Of a DNA stretch of 64,000 bases, positions 9,156-20,557 are shown in pieces. Under the pieces are notes generated by a model, which ran no database searches, was not told the origin of the DNA, and saw nothing but the letters and a program-made list of their open reading frames with translations. Within the stretch, counting starts at the first letter, position 1. The number at the start of each line of letters is the position of its first letter. The translations under genes and the position numbers were made by a program. Origin of the DNA: JAHRAW01 sp965262585 (GTDB lineage: Bacteria; Pseudomonadota; Gammaproteobacteria; Arenicellales; Poriferihabitantaceae); contig OZ253546.1 in the NCBI GenBank assembly GCA_965262585.1, positions 2,537,701 through 2,601,700 of the forward strand, written 5' to 3'.

Positions 9156-9239
9156 GAATAAAGGGGTCAGTGTGAATTAAATTGATTATACGACCGGGAA
9201 GGATAGGGGTTTATCTAATTCACACTGACCCCTTTATTC
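9156..9239. repeat. 84-bp inverted-repeat element, copy 3
   Basis: Third copy (arms 9156-9179 and 9216-9239). Its centre differs from copy 2 by one visible base (acgaccggg for acggccggg), showing recent duplication. Confidence 0.9.
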
Positions 9240-9474
9240 CATCCGCAAACGAGGAAAATCAAAAGTGCGTCATTCCCGAACGATAGAAAAATAGGACGCG
9301 CCAGCGACTATATTTTTCATCGTATCGGGAATCCAGTACAACATGTCCGGCGTTAGCCGCTCCCCAGGCCCGTCATTCTCGAACGATAGAAAAATAGGAC
9401 GCTTCAGCGTCCATATTTTTCATCGTATCGGGAATCCAGAAAAAAACATGTCGGCGCCAGCCGCTCCTTATTAA

Positions 9475-9542
9475 GGACAGGCACGGGGGCACTGTCCCTA
9501 CGAGATATGGTTTTCGTAGGGACAGCGCCCCCGTGCCTGTCC
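9475..9542. repeat. 68-bp palindrome (GGACAGGCACGGGGGC type)
   Basis: Two 29-bp arms, 9475-9503 and 9514-9542, are inverted copies with one mismatch and a 10-base loop. The arm begins GGACAGGCACGGGGGCACTG. Partial single-arm relics occur near 14847 and 17483, so this is a separate dispersed family. Confidence 0.85.
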
Positions 9543-9856
9543 TCATCCGCAAACAAGGAATATCAAAAGTGCGTCATTCCCGAACGATAGAAAAATAGGG
9601 AGCGCCAGCGACCATATTTTTCATCGTATCGGGAATCCAGTAAAACAATCCGGCGACAGCCGCTCCTCGCCGTTATTCCCGAATAAGGAGCGGCTGTGCC
9701 GACATGTTTCACTGGATTCCCGTGTCCCCAACTCGTCATTCCCGCTGTCGCGTGAATAACGAGTTGGGGCACGAGAATGACGGCGTCGCGCCAGCGACTA
9801 TATTTTTCATCGTATCGGGAATCCAGTTAAACAAACTCCGGTATAGCCAGACAAAC

Positions 9857-12730
<2,874 letters not shown>

Positions 12731-12881
12731 GCGTGTGTCGACTCGTTGTGATCCGCCCCTTGAGGCAAACCTGATACTATACCCGCCTTTGCCGCCGCCC
12801 AACCAATAAATTGAAGCGTAGTTTTTTCGTGGCCCCCTCGCCAGCCCCCGCCCAACTCCAACCCGTCCAACCCATCAAGCA

Positions 12882-14081
12882 ATGAATTCCCACTTTAGCG
12901 GAGTAACGAGGCGGGCGGTGGCGGCATTGGCTGGGATATTTGCGCTGCGCATGTTGGGTTTGTTCATGCTGCTGCCGGTGCTGGCTATCTACGCCGCCCA
13001 ACTGCCGGACGGCACGCCGCTGCTGATTGGCCTCGCGCTCGGCATCTACGGACTCACTCAGGCGTTGTTTCAGATCCCCTTCGGCATGGCATCGGATCGC
13101 TTCGGGCGCAAACTGGTGATCAGCGTGGGATTGCTGGTGTTCATGGCCGGCAGCGTGGTAGCCGCGCTTGCCGATTCCATGACCGGGCTGATTGCCGGGC
13201 GCGCCATCCAAGGGGCTGGCGCGGTCTCGGCGGCGGTGCTGGCACTCACCGCCGATTTGACCGGCGAGGCACAACGCACCAAAGCCATGGCGGTCATTGG
13301 CGTCAGTATCGGCGCGGTCTTCCTGCTTTCGCTGATGATCGCGCCGCCGCTGCAAAGCGCCATCGGCGTGGCGGGGATTTTTTGGATGAGTTCGGTGCTC
13401 GCGGTTATGGCGATAGCGGTTTTGTGGTGGGCGGTTCCCAACCCGGGCAGATTGCCGTCCCGCCCCGAAACTACGCCAACCCGCTTCGCCGACACCCTCG
13501 CCAACGCGCAGTTACAACGCCTCAACTTCGGAGTTTTTTTCCTGCACATGATGCTGACCGCGTTATTCGTGACCTTACCGGCGTTGTTGCAAGCGAAAAG
13601 CGGAATCCCCCTGGCCGGCCACTGGAAACTGTATGCGCCGGTGTTGCTGCTGTCGGTGGTCGGCATGATTCCTCTGCTGATGCTCGCTTCCCGCAACCGT
13701 AGCGTGGGGGTGGCATTCAACGGCGCCGTGGGGTTGCTGTTCATTGCTACCGTGGCATTGGCATGGGCGGGCGGCGGGGGGATTGCGGCATTGCTGGTCG
13801 CGCTATGGCTATTTTTCGTAGCCTTCAACGCCCTCGAAGCCATGCTGCCATCGCTGGTATCGCGCATTGCCCCAGCCACCGGCAAAGGCGCCGCCATCGG
13901 TGTATACAACACCTTCCAATTTCTCGGCATGTTCGCCGGTGGCCTAACCGCCGGCTGGCTAAGCGGCCGCTTTGGCGCCGCCGCCGTCTACTGGTTTTGC
14001 GCAACGGCAGCCGGGCTATGGCTGGCAAGCACCGCCAGCGCACCGCCGAGCGGGTTTGGGAAGATTGAAGAAAAACTATAA
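12882..14081 (+). CDS. MFS transporter (YajR-like drug/sugar exporter family)
   Basis: A 399-residue inner-membrane major facilitator with about 12 hydrophobic helices. Typical motif A between helices 2 and 3 reads GMASDRFGRKLVISVG, and a motif-C-like Gly-rich helix GRAIQGAGAVSAAVLAL follows. YajR-like MFS genes next to uvrA and ssb are a common gammaproteobacterial arrangement. The C-terminal YAM domain of E. coli YajR is absent. The substrate cannot be read from sequence. Confidence 0.85.
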   Translation: MNSHFSGVTRRAVAALAGIFALRMLGLFMLLPVLAIYAAQLPDGTPLLIGLALGIYGLTQALFQIPFGMASDRFGRKLVISVGLLVFMAGSVVAALADSMTGLIAGRAIQGAGAVSAAVLALTADLTGEAQRTKAMAVIGVSIGAVFLLSLMIAPPLQSAIGVAGIFWMSSVLAVMAIAVLWWAVPNPGRLPSRPETTPTRFADTLANAQLQRLNFGVFFLHMMLTALFVTLPALLQAKSGIPLAGHWKLYAPVLLLSVVGMIPLLMLASRNRSVGVAFNGAVGLLFIATVALAWAGGGGIAALLVALWLFFVAFNALEAMLPSLVSRIAPATGKGAAIGVYNTFQFLGMFAGGLTAGWLSGRFGAAAVYWFCATAAGLWLASTASAPPSGFGKIEEKL

Positions 14082-14089
14082 GGTCTGGG

Positions 14090-14212
14090 GTTTTCTCATA
14101 GATGTTCTATTAATAGAAGAAATCTTCTCATAAACACTCTAAATCTTCTCATAAATGATCTAAATCTTCTCATAATGAGAAGAATCTTCTCATAAGTCTT
14201 CTATTAAGTAGA
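14090..14212. repeat. AT-rich array of 21-bp repeats
   Basis: ATCTTCTCATAA occurs four times, at 14122, 14143, 14164 and 14184, with periods of 21, 21 and 20 bases. A partial copy (TTTTCTCATAG) lies upstream and related CTTCTATTAA segments flank it. CTTCTCATAATGAGAAG is a near-perfect palindrome inside it. The stretch is strikingly AT-rich against its neighbours and unrelated to the palindromic islands. The two-helical-turn spacing suggests protein binding. Confidence 0.85.
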
Positions 14213-14880
14213 AATGAGCGGCTTGCGCCGGCATGTTGTACTGGATTCCCGCTTTCGCGAGAATGACGGCGTAGGGAGTCGGCTATCGCAAGGCCGTCAT
14301 TCCCGAACGATAGAAAAATAAGGAGCGCCAGCGACTATATTTTTCATCGTATCGGGAATCCAGAAGGCCAATAATGAGTCGGATCTCGCAGGAATGACGA
14401 GCCTGGGGAGTCGGCTGTCGCCGGCATGTTTCACTGGATTCCCGTGTCCCCCAACTCGTCATCCCTGCTGTCGCAGGAATAACGACTTGGCGGCACGAGA
14501 ATGACGGCGGTACGTCGTCATTCCCGAACGATAGAAAAATAGGGAGCGCCAGCGACCATATTTTTCATCGTATCGGGAATCCAGAAGGCCAATAATGAGT
14601 CGGATCTAGCAGGAATGACGAGCCTGGGGAGTCGGCTGTCGCCGGCATGTTTCACTGGATTCCCGTGTCCCCAACTCGTTATTCCCGCTGTCGCGGAAAT
14701 AACGAGTTGGGGCACGAGAATGACGGCGGTACGTCGTCATTCCCGAACGATAGAAAAATAGGGAGCGCCAGCGACCATATTTTTCATCGTATCGGGAATC
14801 CAGTCGAACAAACCCCGGCGTGCCGGTCCTTATTAATGCGCGGTTTGGACAGGCACGGGGGGCTTGTCTCTACAAAATTA
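14213..14880. repeat. Palindromic repeat island 3
   Basis: No gene is seen between the 21-bp array and the ssb promoter. Modules A, B and C recur here: module A near 14297-14362, 14519-14582 and 14738-14803. A single-arm relic of the GGACAGGCACGGGG palindrome lies near 14847-14875. Repeated GTACGTCGTCATTCCCG joints show that modules A and B were copied as a pair. Confidence 0.88.
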
Positions 14881-14937
14881 GATGGTTATTAACTACCGTA
14901 CTATTCGACATTTGGATTCGCGTTGACCGGCGGGGTT

Positions 14938-14946
14938 TGTTAGAAT
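14938..14946 (+). promoter_or_regulatory. Probable extended -10 promoter of ssb
   Basis: TGTTAGAAT is a TGn-extended -10 lying 46 bases before the ssb ATG; the -35 region is weak. No clear LexA-type operator is seen nearby. Confidence 0.4.
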
Positions 14947-14991
14947 CGGGTTTCTTATGGATAATTCAATCTTAAAACTGAGGGTACAATC

Positions 14992-15468
14992 ATGGCAAAA
15001 GGAGTCAACAAAGTAATCTTAATTGGAAATCTCGGGCAGGACCCGGAGGTTCGCTATACCGCAAACGGAGCGGCAGTCGCCAACGTAAGCGTCGCAACCA
15101 GCGACTCATGGAAAGACAAACAGACCGGCGAAAAACAGGAGCGCACCGAATGGCATCGAGTGGTGTTCTTCGGTCGCCTCGCCGAAATCGTCAGCGAATA
15201 CCTAAAAAAAGGCTCAAAAGTCTATGTCGAAGGAAGTTTGCGGACGAACAAATGGCAGGACAAACAAAGCGGGCAGGATCGTTATAGCACCGAAATAGTC
15301 GCCGGCGAAATGCAGATGCTGGACAGTCGGGGCGGTGGTTCATCGGATAATTTCGACCAGTCTCGAGCACCCGCGCCGCAGAAATCGGGCGGCGGTTCTG
15401 GCGGCGGTTCTGGCGGCGGCGCAAGCAGCCCTCCGGCGGAAGACTTCGATGACGACATTCCGTTTTAA
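14992..15468 (+). CDS. ssb: Single-stranded DNA-binding protein
   Basis: Essential ssDNA-binding protein of 158 residues. The N-terminal OB-fold is clear (GVNKVILIGNLGQDPEVRYT, ERTEWHRVVFFGRLAEIVSEYL). A Gly/Ser-rich linker follows, then the acidic tip DFDDDIPF that recruits partner proteins. The ATG has a GAGG ribosome-binding site. The pdxH frame follows immediately after its stop codon. Confidence 0.97.
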   Translation: MAKGVNKVILIGNLGQDPEVRYTANGAAVANVSVATSDSWKDKQTGEKQERTEWHRVVFFGRLAEIVSEYLKKGSKVYVEGSLRTNKWQDKQSGQDRYSTEIVAGEMQMLDSRGGGSSDNFDQSRAPAPQKSGGGSGGGSGGGASSPPAEDFDDDIPF

Positions 15469-16161
15469 TTGCCATCCTTACCGCCGGGGCTGTTACATGA
15501 ACGGGTGCTTTCCCCGGCGGTGAGCGAAGCGGAAAAACTGCGCGCGCAATACGCCACCGCCGGGCTTGCCCGAGACGAGGTGGATCAAGACCCGCTGGCG
15601 CAGTTCGGGCATTGGCTGAAGCAAGCCACCGAGGCCGGCATCATCGAGCCCAACGCGATGGTGCTGGCAACGGCCTCAAAATCCTGCGCGCCTTCTCAGC
15701 GTAGCGTATTGCTCAAGGGCTTCGACAAAAACGGATTCGTATTCTTCACCAACCACGGCAGCCGCAAGGCCCGGCAGATGCTGGACAACGACACCGTGTG
15801 CGCGTTGTTTCCGTGGTATGCGTTGCACCGTCAGGTGATTGTCGAAGGCCATGTGCGCCGCATCGGCGAGGATGAGTCCCTGGAATATTTTCATTCCCGC
15901 CCCAGAGAAGCGCAGTTGGGGGCGTGGGCTTCCCGGCAAAGCGAAACCCTAACCTCGCGGCAACTGTTGGAAGAGCATCTCGCCGAAATAACCGAACGAT
16001 TTGGCGGGCGCGAAATACCGCTGCCGGAATTCTGGGGCGGCTATCAAATTTGCCCCCAGCGCATAGAATTCTGGCAGGGCCGCCCACACCGCATCCACGA
16101 CCGAATACTCTACACCCGCAACCGCCGCTCCGAGTGGCAAGTCAGCCGCCTGTATCCCTGA
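15469..16161 (+). CDS. pdxH: Pyridoxamine 5'-phosphate oxidase
   Basis: FMN-dependent enzyme that makes pyridoxal 5'-phosphate, the cofactor of the several aminotransferases in this window. Family motifs: DPLAQFGHWLKQATEAGIIEPNAMVLAT near residue 39, QRSVLLKGFDKNGFVFFTN near 77, SRKARQMLDNDTVCALFPW, and the C-terminal EFWQGRPHRIHDRI and WQVSRLYP. The start is uncertain: TTG 15469 abuts the ssb stop, while GTG codons at 15505 and 15520 give lengths closer to the usual 215 residues. Confidence 0.93.
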   Translation: MPSLPPGLLHERVLSPAVSEAEKLRAQYATAGLARDEVDQDPLAQFGHWLKQATEAGIIEPNAMVLATASKSCAPSQRSVLLKGFDKNGFVFFTNHGSRKARQMLDNDTVCALFPWYALHRQVIVEGHVRRIGEDESLEYFHSRPREAQLGAWASRQSETLTSRQLLEEHLAEITERFGGREIPLPEFWGGYQICPQRIEFWQGRPHRIHDRILYTRNRRSEWQVSRLYP

Positions 16162-16264
16162 ACGGCAGTCGCGGATGTTGTGCCCTGAGACGGCTTGATA
16201 TACTCTTCGCGCCGAGCCGAGGAGCGGTTCGCCGAGGAATCGTTGAAATAGCGCCTCAATAACC

Positions 16265-16355
16265 GGAGAGGTGGCCGAGTGGTTGAAGGCGCACGCCTGG
16301 AAAGTGTGTATACGTTCATAGCGTATCGAGGGTTCGAATCCCTCTCTCTCCGCCA
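16265..16355 (+). tRNA. tRNA-Ser (anticodon GGA)
   Basis: Folds as a class II tRNA. The acceptor is GGAGAGG pairing with TCTCTCC (one G-U), with discriminator G and encoded CCA. The D-arm is GGCCGAGTGGTTGAAGGC. The anticodon stem CACGC/GTGTG encloses loop CTGGAAA with anticodon GGA, reading UCC and UCU. A long variable arm and T-arm GAGGG-TTCGAAT-CCCTC follow. The ureohydrolase gene begins 41 bases downstream. Confidence 0.95.
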
Positions 16356-16396
16356 TTTCAGATACCGCCCTGAAATCTATTCTCAGGTATAAACTT

Positions 16397-17398
16397 ATGA
16401 CCGAAAGCAAGAAAGAAAAAGATCATGCGACGATGATGGATGGGTTGTATTGGTGGGGGGTGCCGACGCTGTTTCGATGTCCGCATAATCCCGATCCCGC
16501 GCAGTGCGACATCGGCTTGGTCGGTGTGCCGCACAGTACCGGCAACGGCACCACCGAACGCGACCAGCATCTCGGCCCGCGCGCGCTCAGGAATGTCAGC
16601 GCGTTGGGGCGCAGGGTTCATATGAAATTCAACATCGATCCGTGGCGGCGTTGCCGTATCAGTGATCTGGGCGATGTGCCGTTGCCGGAGGCCAATCATA
16701 ACGAGAAGTGCATCGAGCATATTACGGAGTTTTACCGCAACATCGATGCCGCCGGGGTCAAGCCGGTTTCCGTTGGCGGTGACCATTCCGTTACCGGCGG
16801 CATCCTGCAAGCCATCGCCGGCAAGCAAGCGCGGCTGACAAACGGCGAAAAGGCGGTGCTGTTGCATTTCGATGCGCACACTGATGCCTTCCACAACCTC
16901 GACCACTTTCTCGGCGCGGTCAAATCCGCCGCCCACTGGGCAAGTTATCTGGTGCGAGACGGCCATGTGGATGCGAAGCACAGCGTACAAATCGGCATCC
17001 GCGGGAACCCCCGCACCTTGGACTGGCTGGAACCCAGTTTGGATCTCGGCTACGAGGTCATTCGCAAAGACGATTTAGACGAACTTGGCGTCGAACGTTG
17101 CCTGGAAATTATCCACCGCCGAGTCGGCGGGCGGCCACTGTATATCACCTTCGATTTGGATTGCCTCGACCCCACGGTTGCGCCCGGGGTTGCCAATATC
17201 GAAGCCGGTTGCGAAGGCATGCGGATGTCCGAGGTTACGCAGATTTTACAAGGGATGCGCGGCTCCAACGTCATCGGCGGCGATGTCGTGTGCATGATGC
17301 CGACTAAGGATTCTCCCAACCAGATTACCGCGCTGGTTGCCATGTCCGTCATGTTCGAGATCATCAGCCTGATCGCCGACCGCTTTACCGGAGATTGA
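16397..17398 (+). CDS. Ureohydrolase (agmatinase/guanidino-acid hydrolase family)
   Basis: Mn-dependent hydrolase of 333 residues that releases urea from a guanidino compound. Metal-binding motifs are intact: VSVGGDHSVTGG near residue 115, LLHFDAHTDAF near 155 and FDLDCLDPTVAPG near 250. Family members act on agmatine, guanidinobutyrate, guanidinopropionate and related compounds; motifs alone do not decide the substrate. Placement at the head of a nitrogen-metabolism cluster with aminotransferases and a glutamine-synthetase-like enzyme suggests a catabolic guanidino substrate. It lies directly after tRNA-Ser. Confidence 0.85.
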   Translation: MTESKKEKDHATMMDGLYWWGVPTLFRCPHNPDPAQCDIGLVGVPHSTGNGTTERDQHLGPRALRNVSALGRRVHMKFNIDPWRRCRISDLGDVPLPEANHNEKCIEHITEFYRNIDAAGVKPVSVGGDHSVTGGILQAIAGKQARLTNGEKAVLLHFDAHTDAFHNLDHFLGAVKSAAHWASYLVRDGHVDAKHSVQIGIRGNPRTLDWLEPSLDLGYEVIRKDDLDELGVERCLEIIHRRVGGRPLYITFDLDCLDPTVAPGVANIEAGCEGMRMSEVTQILQGMRGSNVIGGDVVCMMPTKDSPNQITALVAMSVMFEIISLIADRFTGD

Positions 17399-17482
17399 AT
17401 AGGGCGAATTGGGGGGTGTCGGATGGTTTTGTGTGGGGATAGGTTGCGATGGGTACTTATAATGAGCGGCTTGTGCGGCTGT

Positions 17483-17510
17483 GGACAGGCACGGGGGCTG
17501 TCTTTGCAAG
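17483..17510. repeat. Relic arm of the GGACAGGCACGGGG palindrome
   Basis: GGACAGGCACGGGGGCTGTC matches one arm of the 68-bp palindrome at 9475 but lacks the second arm. It is the only trace of the dispersed repeats inside the 16-43 kb block. Confidence 0.6.
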
Positions 17511-17605
17511 GTGATAGTTTTATTGGCCGCCCTTGAAAATCATCGCCGCTTGCGCGAAAATCTGGGCAATCTTGTCAATCTTGCAATCCGTCCGCCGAAT
17601 ACATA

Positions 17606-18892
17606 ATGGAACATCTTTCAATCTTATTAATTTTTCTGCTGTTTCTCTGTTTTGGGCTGCTGTCGAAACGGATTGAGGGTTCGATGGTTACTCCGCCGAT
17701 GATTTTTGTCGGGGTTGGGTTGTTGTTGAGCAATTCATTTTTGGGGGTGGTTGATTTCCACATCGATCAAGACCTTCTGCATCTGCTGCTGGAAGCGACT
17801 CTGGTGCTGGTGTTGTTCAGCGATGCGGCGCGCATCAATCTTGGGGTTTTGAAAAAGGATCACAACGTGCCGCAGCGTATGTTGCTGGCGGGTATGCCGT
17901 TGACCATTCTGCTGGGTGGCATCGCCGCTTATTTTTTGCCGCTGGGGCTGACTATCTGCGAGGCTGCATTGCTGGCGGCGATTTTGACGCCCACCGATGC
18001 GGCGTTGGGGCAGGCGGTGGTCAATAGCAAGGCGGTGCCGGTGCGGATTCGGCAGGGCTTGAATGTCGAGAGCGGTCTGAATGATGGCATCGCTTTGCCG
18101 GTGATTTTGTTGCTTGCCAGCATCGCCAGTGCTATCGCCACGGAAAATACTCGCGACTGGTTTCAGTTCGCCGCCTTGCAACTCTCGTTCGGCCCGCTTA
18201 CCGGTCTGGCGGTGGGTTACATCGGCGCGCGTTTTGTCAATCGTGCGGATGAACTCGGTTGGGTGTCCGAAGCCGGGCAGGGCATTCTGTCGCTGGTGCT
18301 GGCGGGGTTGAGTTTCATCATCGCCGAGGCTCTGGGCGGCAACGGTTTTATCGCCGCTTTCGTCGCCGGGCTGGTGTTTGGTAACTGCCTCAAGCGCACT
18401 TGCCATTACTTATTTGAATTCGTCGAGACCGAAGGGCAGTTGCTTACCTTGAGCGCTTTCTTCGTGTTCGGCGCTCTGCTGTTGCCCGAGGCATTGGCGG
18501 CGTTCAATATCTGGCAATGGGTTTTCGCTCTCATCAGCCTGACCTTGCTGCGCATGGTGCCGGTGGCTTTGTCGCTGATGGGGATGAATCTCAAAGTGCC
18601 TACCAAGTTGTTTTTGGGCTGGTTTGGCCCGAGGGGACTGGCGTCTCTCCTCTTCATGTTGCTGGTGTTGGACGAGACGGTGTTGCAACACGCCGAAACC
18701 ATCACCCACACGGTTTTCATCGCGGTCTTGTTGAGCGTGTTTTTGCACGGCCTGAGTGCCGCGCCGCTGGCTCGCATTTATGGCAAAATCGCGTCCGGTT
18801 ACCCGGCTTGCGAAGAACACCGCAAAGTCACCGAGATGCCCGCCGACATGCCTACCAAGACACCCACACAAACCCGCGATACGGCGGTCTGA
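17606..18892 (+). CDS. Cation:proton antiporter (CPA1/NhaP type)
   Basis: Inner-membrane sodium or potassium/proton antiporter of 428 residues with about 12 hydrophobic segments. Family signatures include TPTDAALGQAVV near residue 130 and NVESGLNDGIALPVIL near 153, which holds the conserved acidic pair ND of the ion site, and a C-terminal LGWFGPRGLASLLFMLLV. The hydrophilic C-tail is short. It precedes the Rieske-FMN gene by 26 bases and probably shares a transcript, which could link ion or pH balance to the pathway. Confidence 0.88.
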   Translation: MEHLSILLIFLLFLCFGLLSKRIEGSMVTPPMIFVGVGLLLSNSFLGVVDFHIDQDLLHLLLEATLVLVLFSDAARINLGVLKKDHNVPQRMLLAGMPLTILLGGIAAYFLPLGLTICEAALLAAILTPTDAALGQAVVNSKAVPVRIRQGLNVESGLNDGIALPVILLLASIASAIATENTRDWFQFAALQLSFGPLTGLAVGYIGARFVNRADELGWVSEAGQGILSLVLAGLSFIIAEALGGNGFIAAFVAGLVFGNCLKRTCHYLFEFVETEGQLLTLSAFFVFGALLLPEALAAFNIWQWVFALISLTLLRMVPVALSLMGMNLKVPTKLFLGWFGPRGLASLLFMLLVLDETVLQHAETITHTVFIAVLLSVFLHGLSAAPLARIYGKIASGYPACEEHRKVTEMPADMPTKTPTQTRDTAV

Positions 18893-18917
18893 TAATAATC
18901 CCAACGGAAAAGTCCCC

Positions 18918-20531
18918 ATGAAAAAACTGGAAATCGCCGACTGGAACGAGTTGCAGGATCGCAAACCGACTCACGCATTGGTCTCCAATGTAGACCTCGT
19001 TATTGTCCGTTACGATGATACTGTTTCGGTGCTATACGGTCGCTGCGCGCATCGTGGCGCGCTGATGTCAGACGGCCATATCACCGGCGACAATCTCATC
19101 TGCGGCGTGCATGGCTGGGATTATCGCTATGACACCGGGGTTAGCGAATACAACAACCGCGAACTGCTGCCGAAATTCAACGCTTGGGTGGAGCGCGACA
19201 AGGTGTGGGTGGATGAAGAGGAAATCCTTGCTTGGGAGCGCGAGCATCCCCAACCTTATAACCGCGCCGCCTATCAGGGCATCTACCAAGACCCGGTGGG
19301 CACGCCCGATGAGCCGCATGTTAAATTAATTCGCCAACTCGCCGCCGATGGTCTCAGCAAAACCGGCCACCACGGGCCCGTGGGGGCGATGGGTGTCAGC
19401 CGGCAGGAACTGCCGCTGTGGGATGATTTGCAATTTGTGGTGGGGCAACTGGCGAAGTTGCCGTTGCTCGATGATGATGCGGTTGGCAGCGAACTGGTCA
19501 TCGGCCCCGGCGCCGCCAAACCCTTGAAACTGGACATCCCGTTGTTGGTGTCGGACATGAGTTTTGGTGCGCTCTCCGAGGAGGCGAAAATTGCCTTGTC
19601 CAAAGGCGCGGAACTGGCCGGCACCGGAATCTGCTCCGGCGAAGGCGGCATGCTCCCCGAAGAACAGGCCGCCAACCGGCGGTATTTTTATGAACTGGCA
19701 TCGGCGCGTTTCGGTTTTGACTGGGACAAGGTCAAAAAATGTCAGGCGTTTCACTTCAAGGGCGGGCAGGGCGCAAAAACCGGCACCGGCGGACACCTGC
19801 CGGGGGCCAAGGTGATCGGCAAGATCGCCGAAGTGCGGGGCCTCGAGCCCGGTCAAGACGCCATTTCCCCGGCGCGCTTTCCGGAGTGGGATAGCATTGA
19901 ACCAATCAAAGACTTCGCCGCCGAAGTGCGCGAGCAAACCGGCGGGATTCCGGTGGGTTACAAATTATCGGCACAGCACATCGAAGCGGACATCGACGCC
20001 GCTCTGGAAATCGGGGTGGACTACATCATCCTCGACGGGCGTGGCGGGGGCACCGGCGCCGCGCCACTGATCTTTCGCGAAAACATTTCGGTTCCGACCA
20101 TCGCCGCGGTAGCCCGGGCGCGTCGTCATCTCGACCAATGCGACCGCAAGGACATCACCCTAATCGCCACCGGCGGACTCAGGACACCGGCGGATTTCGC
20201 CAAGGCCATGGCATTGGGGGCTGATGGCGTGGCGTTGTCCAACGCCGCGTTGCAAGCCATCGGCTGCCTCGGCATGCGCGCCTGCCATACCAACAACTGC
20301 CCGGTGGGCATCGCCACCCAGCGCAAAGACCTGCGCGCGCGCCTGCTGGTGGACGAAGCGGCGAAGCGGCTGGAACGATTTTTTGGCGCATCGGTTTCGT
20401 TGATGCAAATCCTGGCGCGGGCCTGCGGCCATACCGAATTAAATCAGTTCACGATTTCCGACCTCACCACCTTCAACCGCGACATGGCGTATCTGACCGG
20501 GGTTAAATACGCTGGTGTCACACCGTTGTAA
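18918..20531 (+). CDS. Rieske / FMN-dependent glutamate-synthase-like fusion
   Basis: A 537-residue redox protein. Residues about 1-110 form a Rieske [2Fe-2S] domain (CAHRGAL...CGVHGWDY, two Cys and two His in correct spacing). Residues about 150-520 form the FMN-binding glutamate synthase domain: SDMSFGALSEEAKIALSKGA, KGGQGAKTGTGGHLPG, LDGRGGGTGAAP, IATGGLRTPADFAKAMALGA. The cysteine triad C-x5-C-x4-C (CLGMRACHTNNC) of the [3Fe-4S] site is intact. There is no amidotransferase domain. The ATG at 18918 follows the antiporter closely; a longer frame reading back into that gene is rejected. The electron path Rieske to FeS to FMN is inference. The substrate is unknown; this is not a standard GltB. 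Confidence 0.85.
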   Translation: MKKLEIADWNELQDRKPTHALVSNVDLVIVRYDDTVSVLYGRCAHRGALMSDGHITGDNLICGVHGWDYRYDTGVSEYNNRELLPKFNAWVERDKVWVDEEEILAWEREHPQPYNRAAYQGIYQDPVGTPDEPHVKLIRQLAADGLSKTGHHGPVGAMGVSRQELPLWDDLQFVVGQLAKLPLLDDDAVGSELVIGPGAAKPLKLDIPLLVSDMSFGALSEEAKIALSKGAELAGTGICSGEGGMLPEEQAANRRYFYELASARFGFDWDKVKKCQAFHFKGGQGAKTGTGGHLPGAKVIGKIAEVRGLEPGQDAISPARFPEWDSIEPIKDFAAEVREQTGGIPVGYKLSAQHIEADIDAALEIGVDYIILDGRGGGTGAAPLIFRENISVPTIAAVARARRHLDQCDRKDITLIATGGLRTPADFAKAMALGADGVALSNAALQAIGCLGMRACHTNNCPVGIATQRKDLRARLLVDEAAKRLERFFGASVSLMQILARACGHTELNQFTISDLTTFNRDMAYLTGVKYAGVTPL

Positions 20532-20557
20532 AACGACATCGTTTGAGGCATTAAATA

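Larger units (their letters stand above)
8466..9856. repeat. Palindromic repeat island 2
   Basis: No gene is seen between relA and uvrA. The stretch repeats modules A, B and C of island 1 and carries three copies of the 84-bp element. The block from 8382 to 8767 is tandemly repeated, with element starts 386 and 388 bases apart, so an element plus its flanking modules was amplified as a unit. A 68-bp palindrome with other sequence lies at 9475-9542. The island ends at the uvrA stop codon. Confidence 0.9.

Noticed and set aside
12731..12881. LexA (SOS) operator before uvrA
   Set aside because: No CTG-N10-CAG palindrome could be made out between uvrA and the MFS gene.
16265..16355. att-site duplication of the tRNA-Ser 3' end
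   Set aside because: No second copy of the GGTTCGAATCCC region was noticed in the window, and no integrase gene besides xerD, which is a housekeeping type.
17399..17605. Riboswitch or small gene before the antiporter
   Set aside because: Only a relic repeat arm was seen; no conserved aptamer core and no coding frame with a ribosome-binding site.
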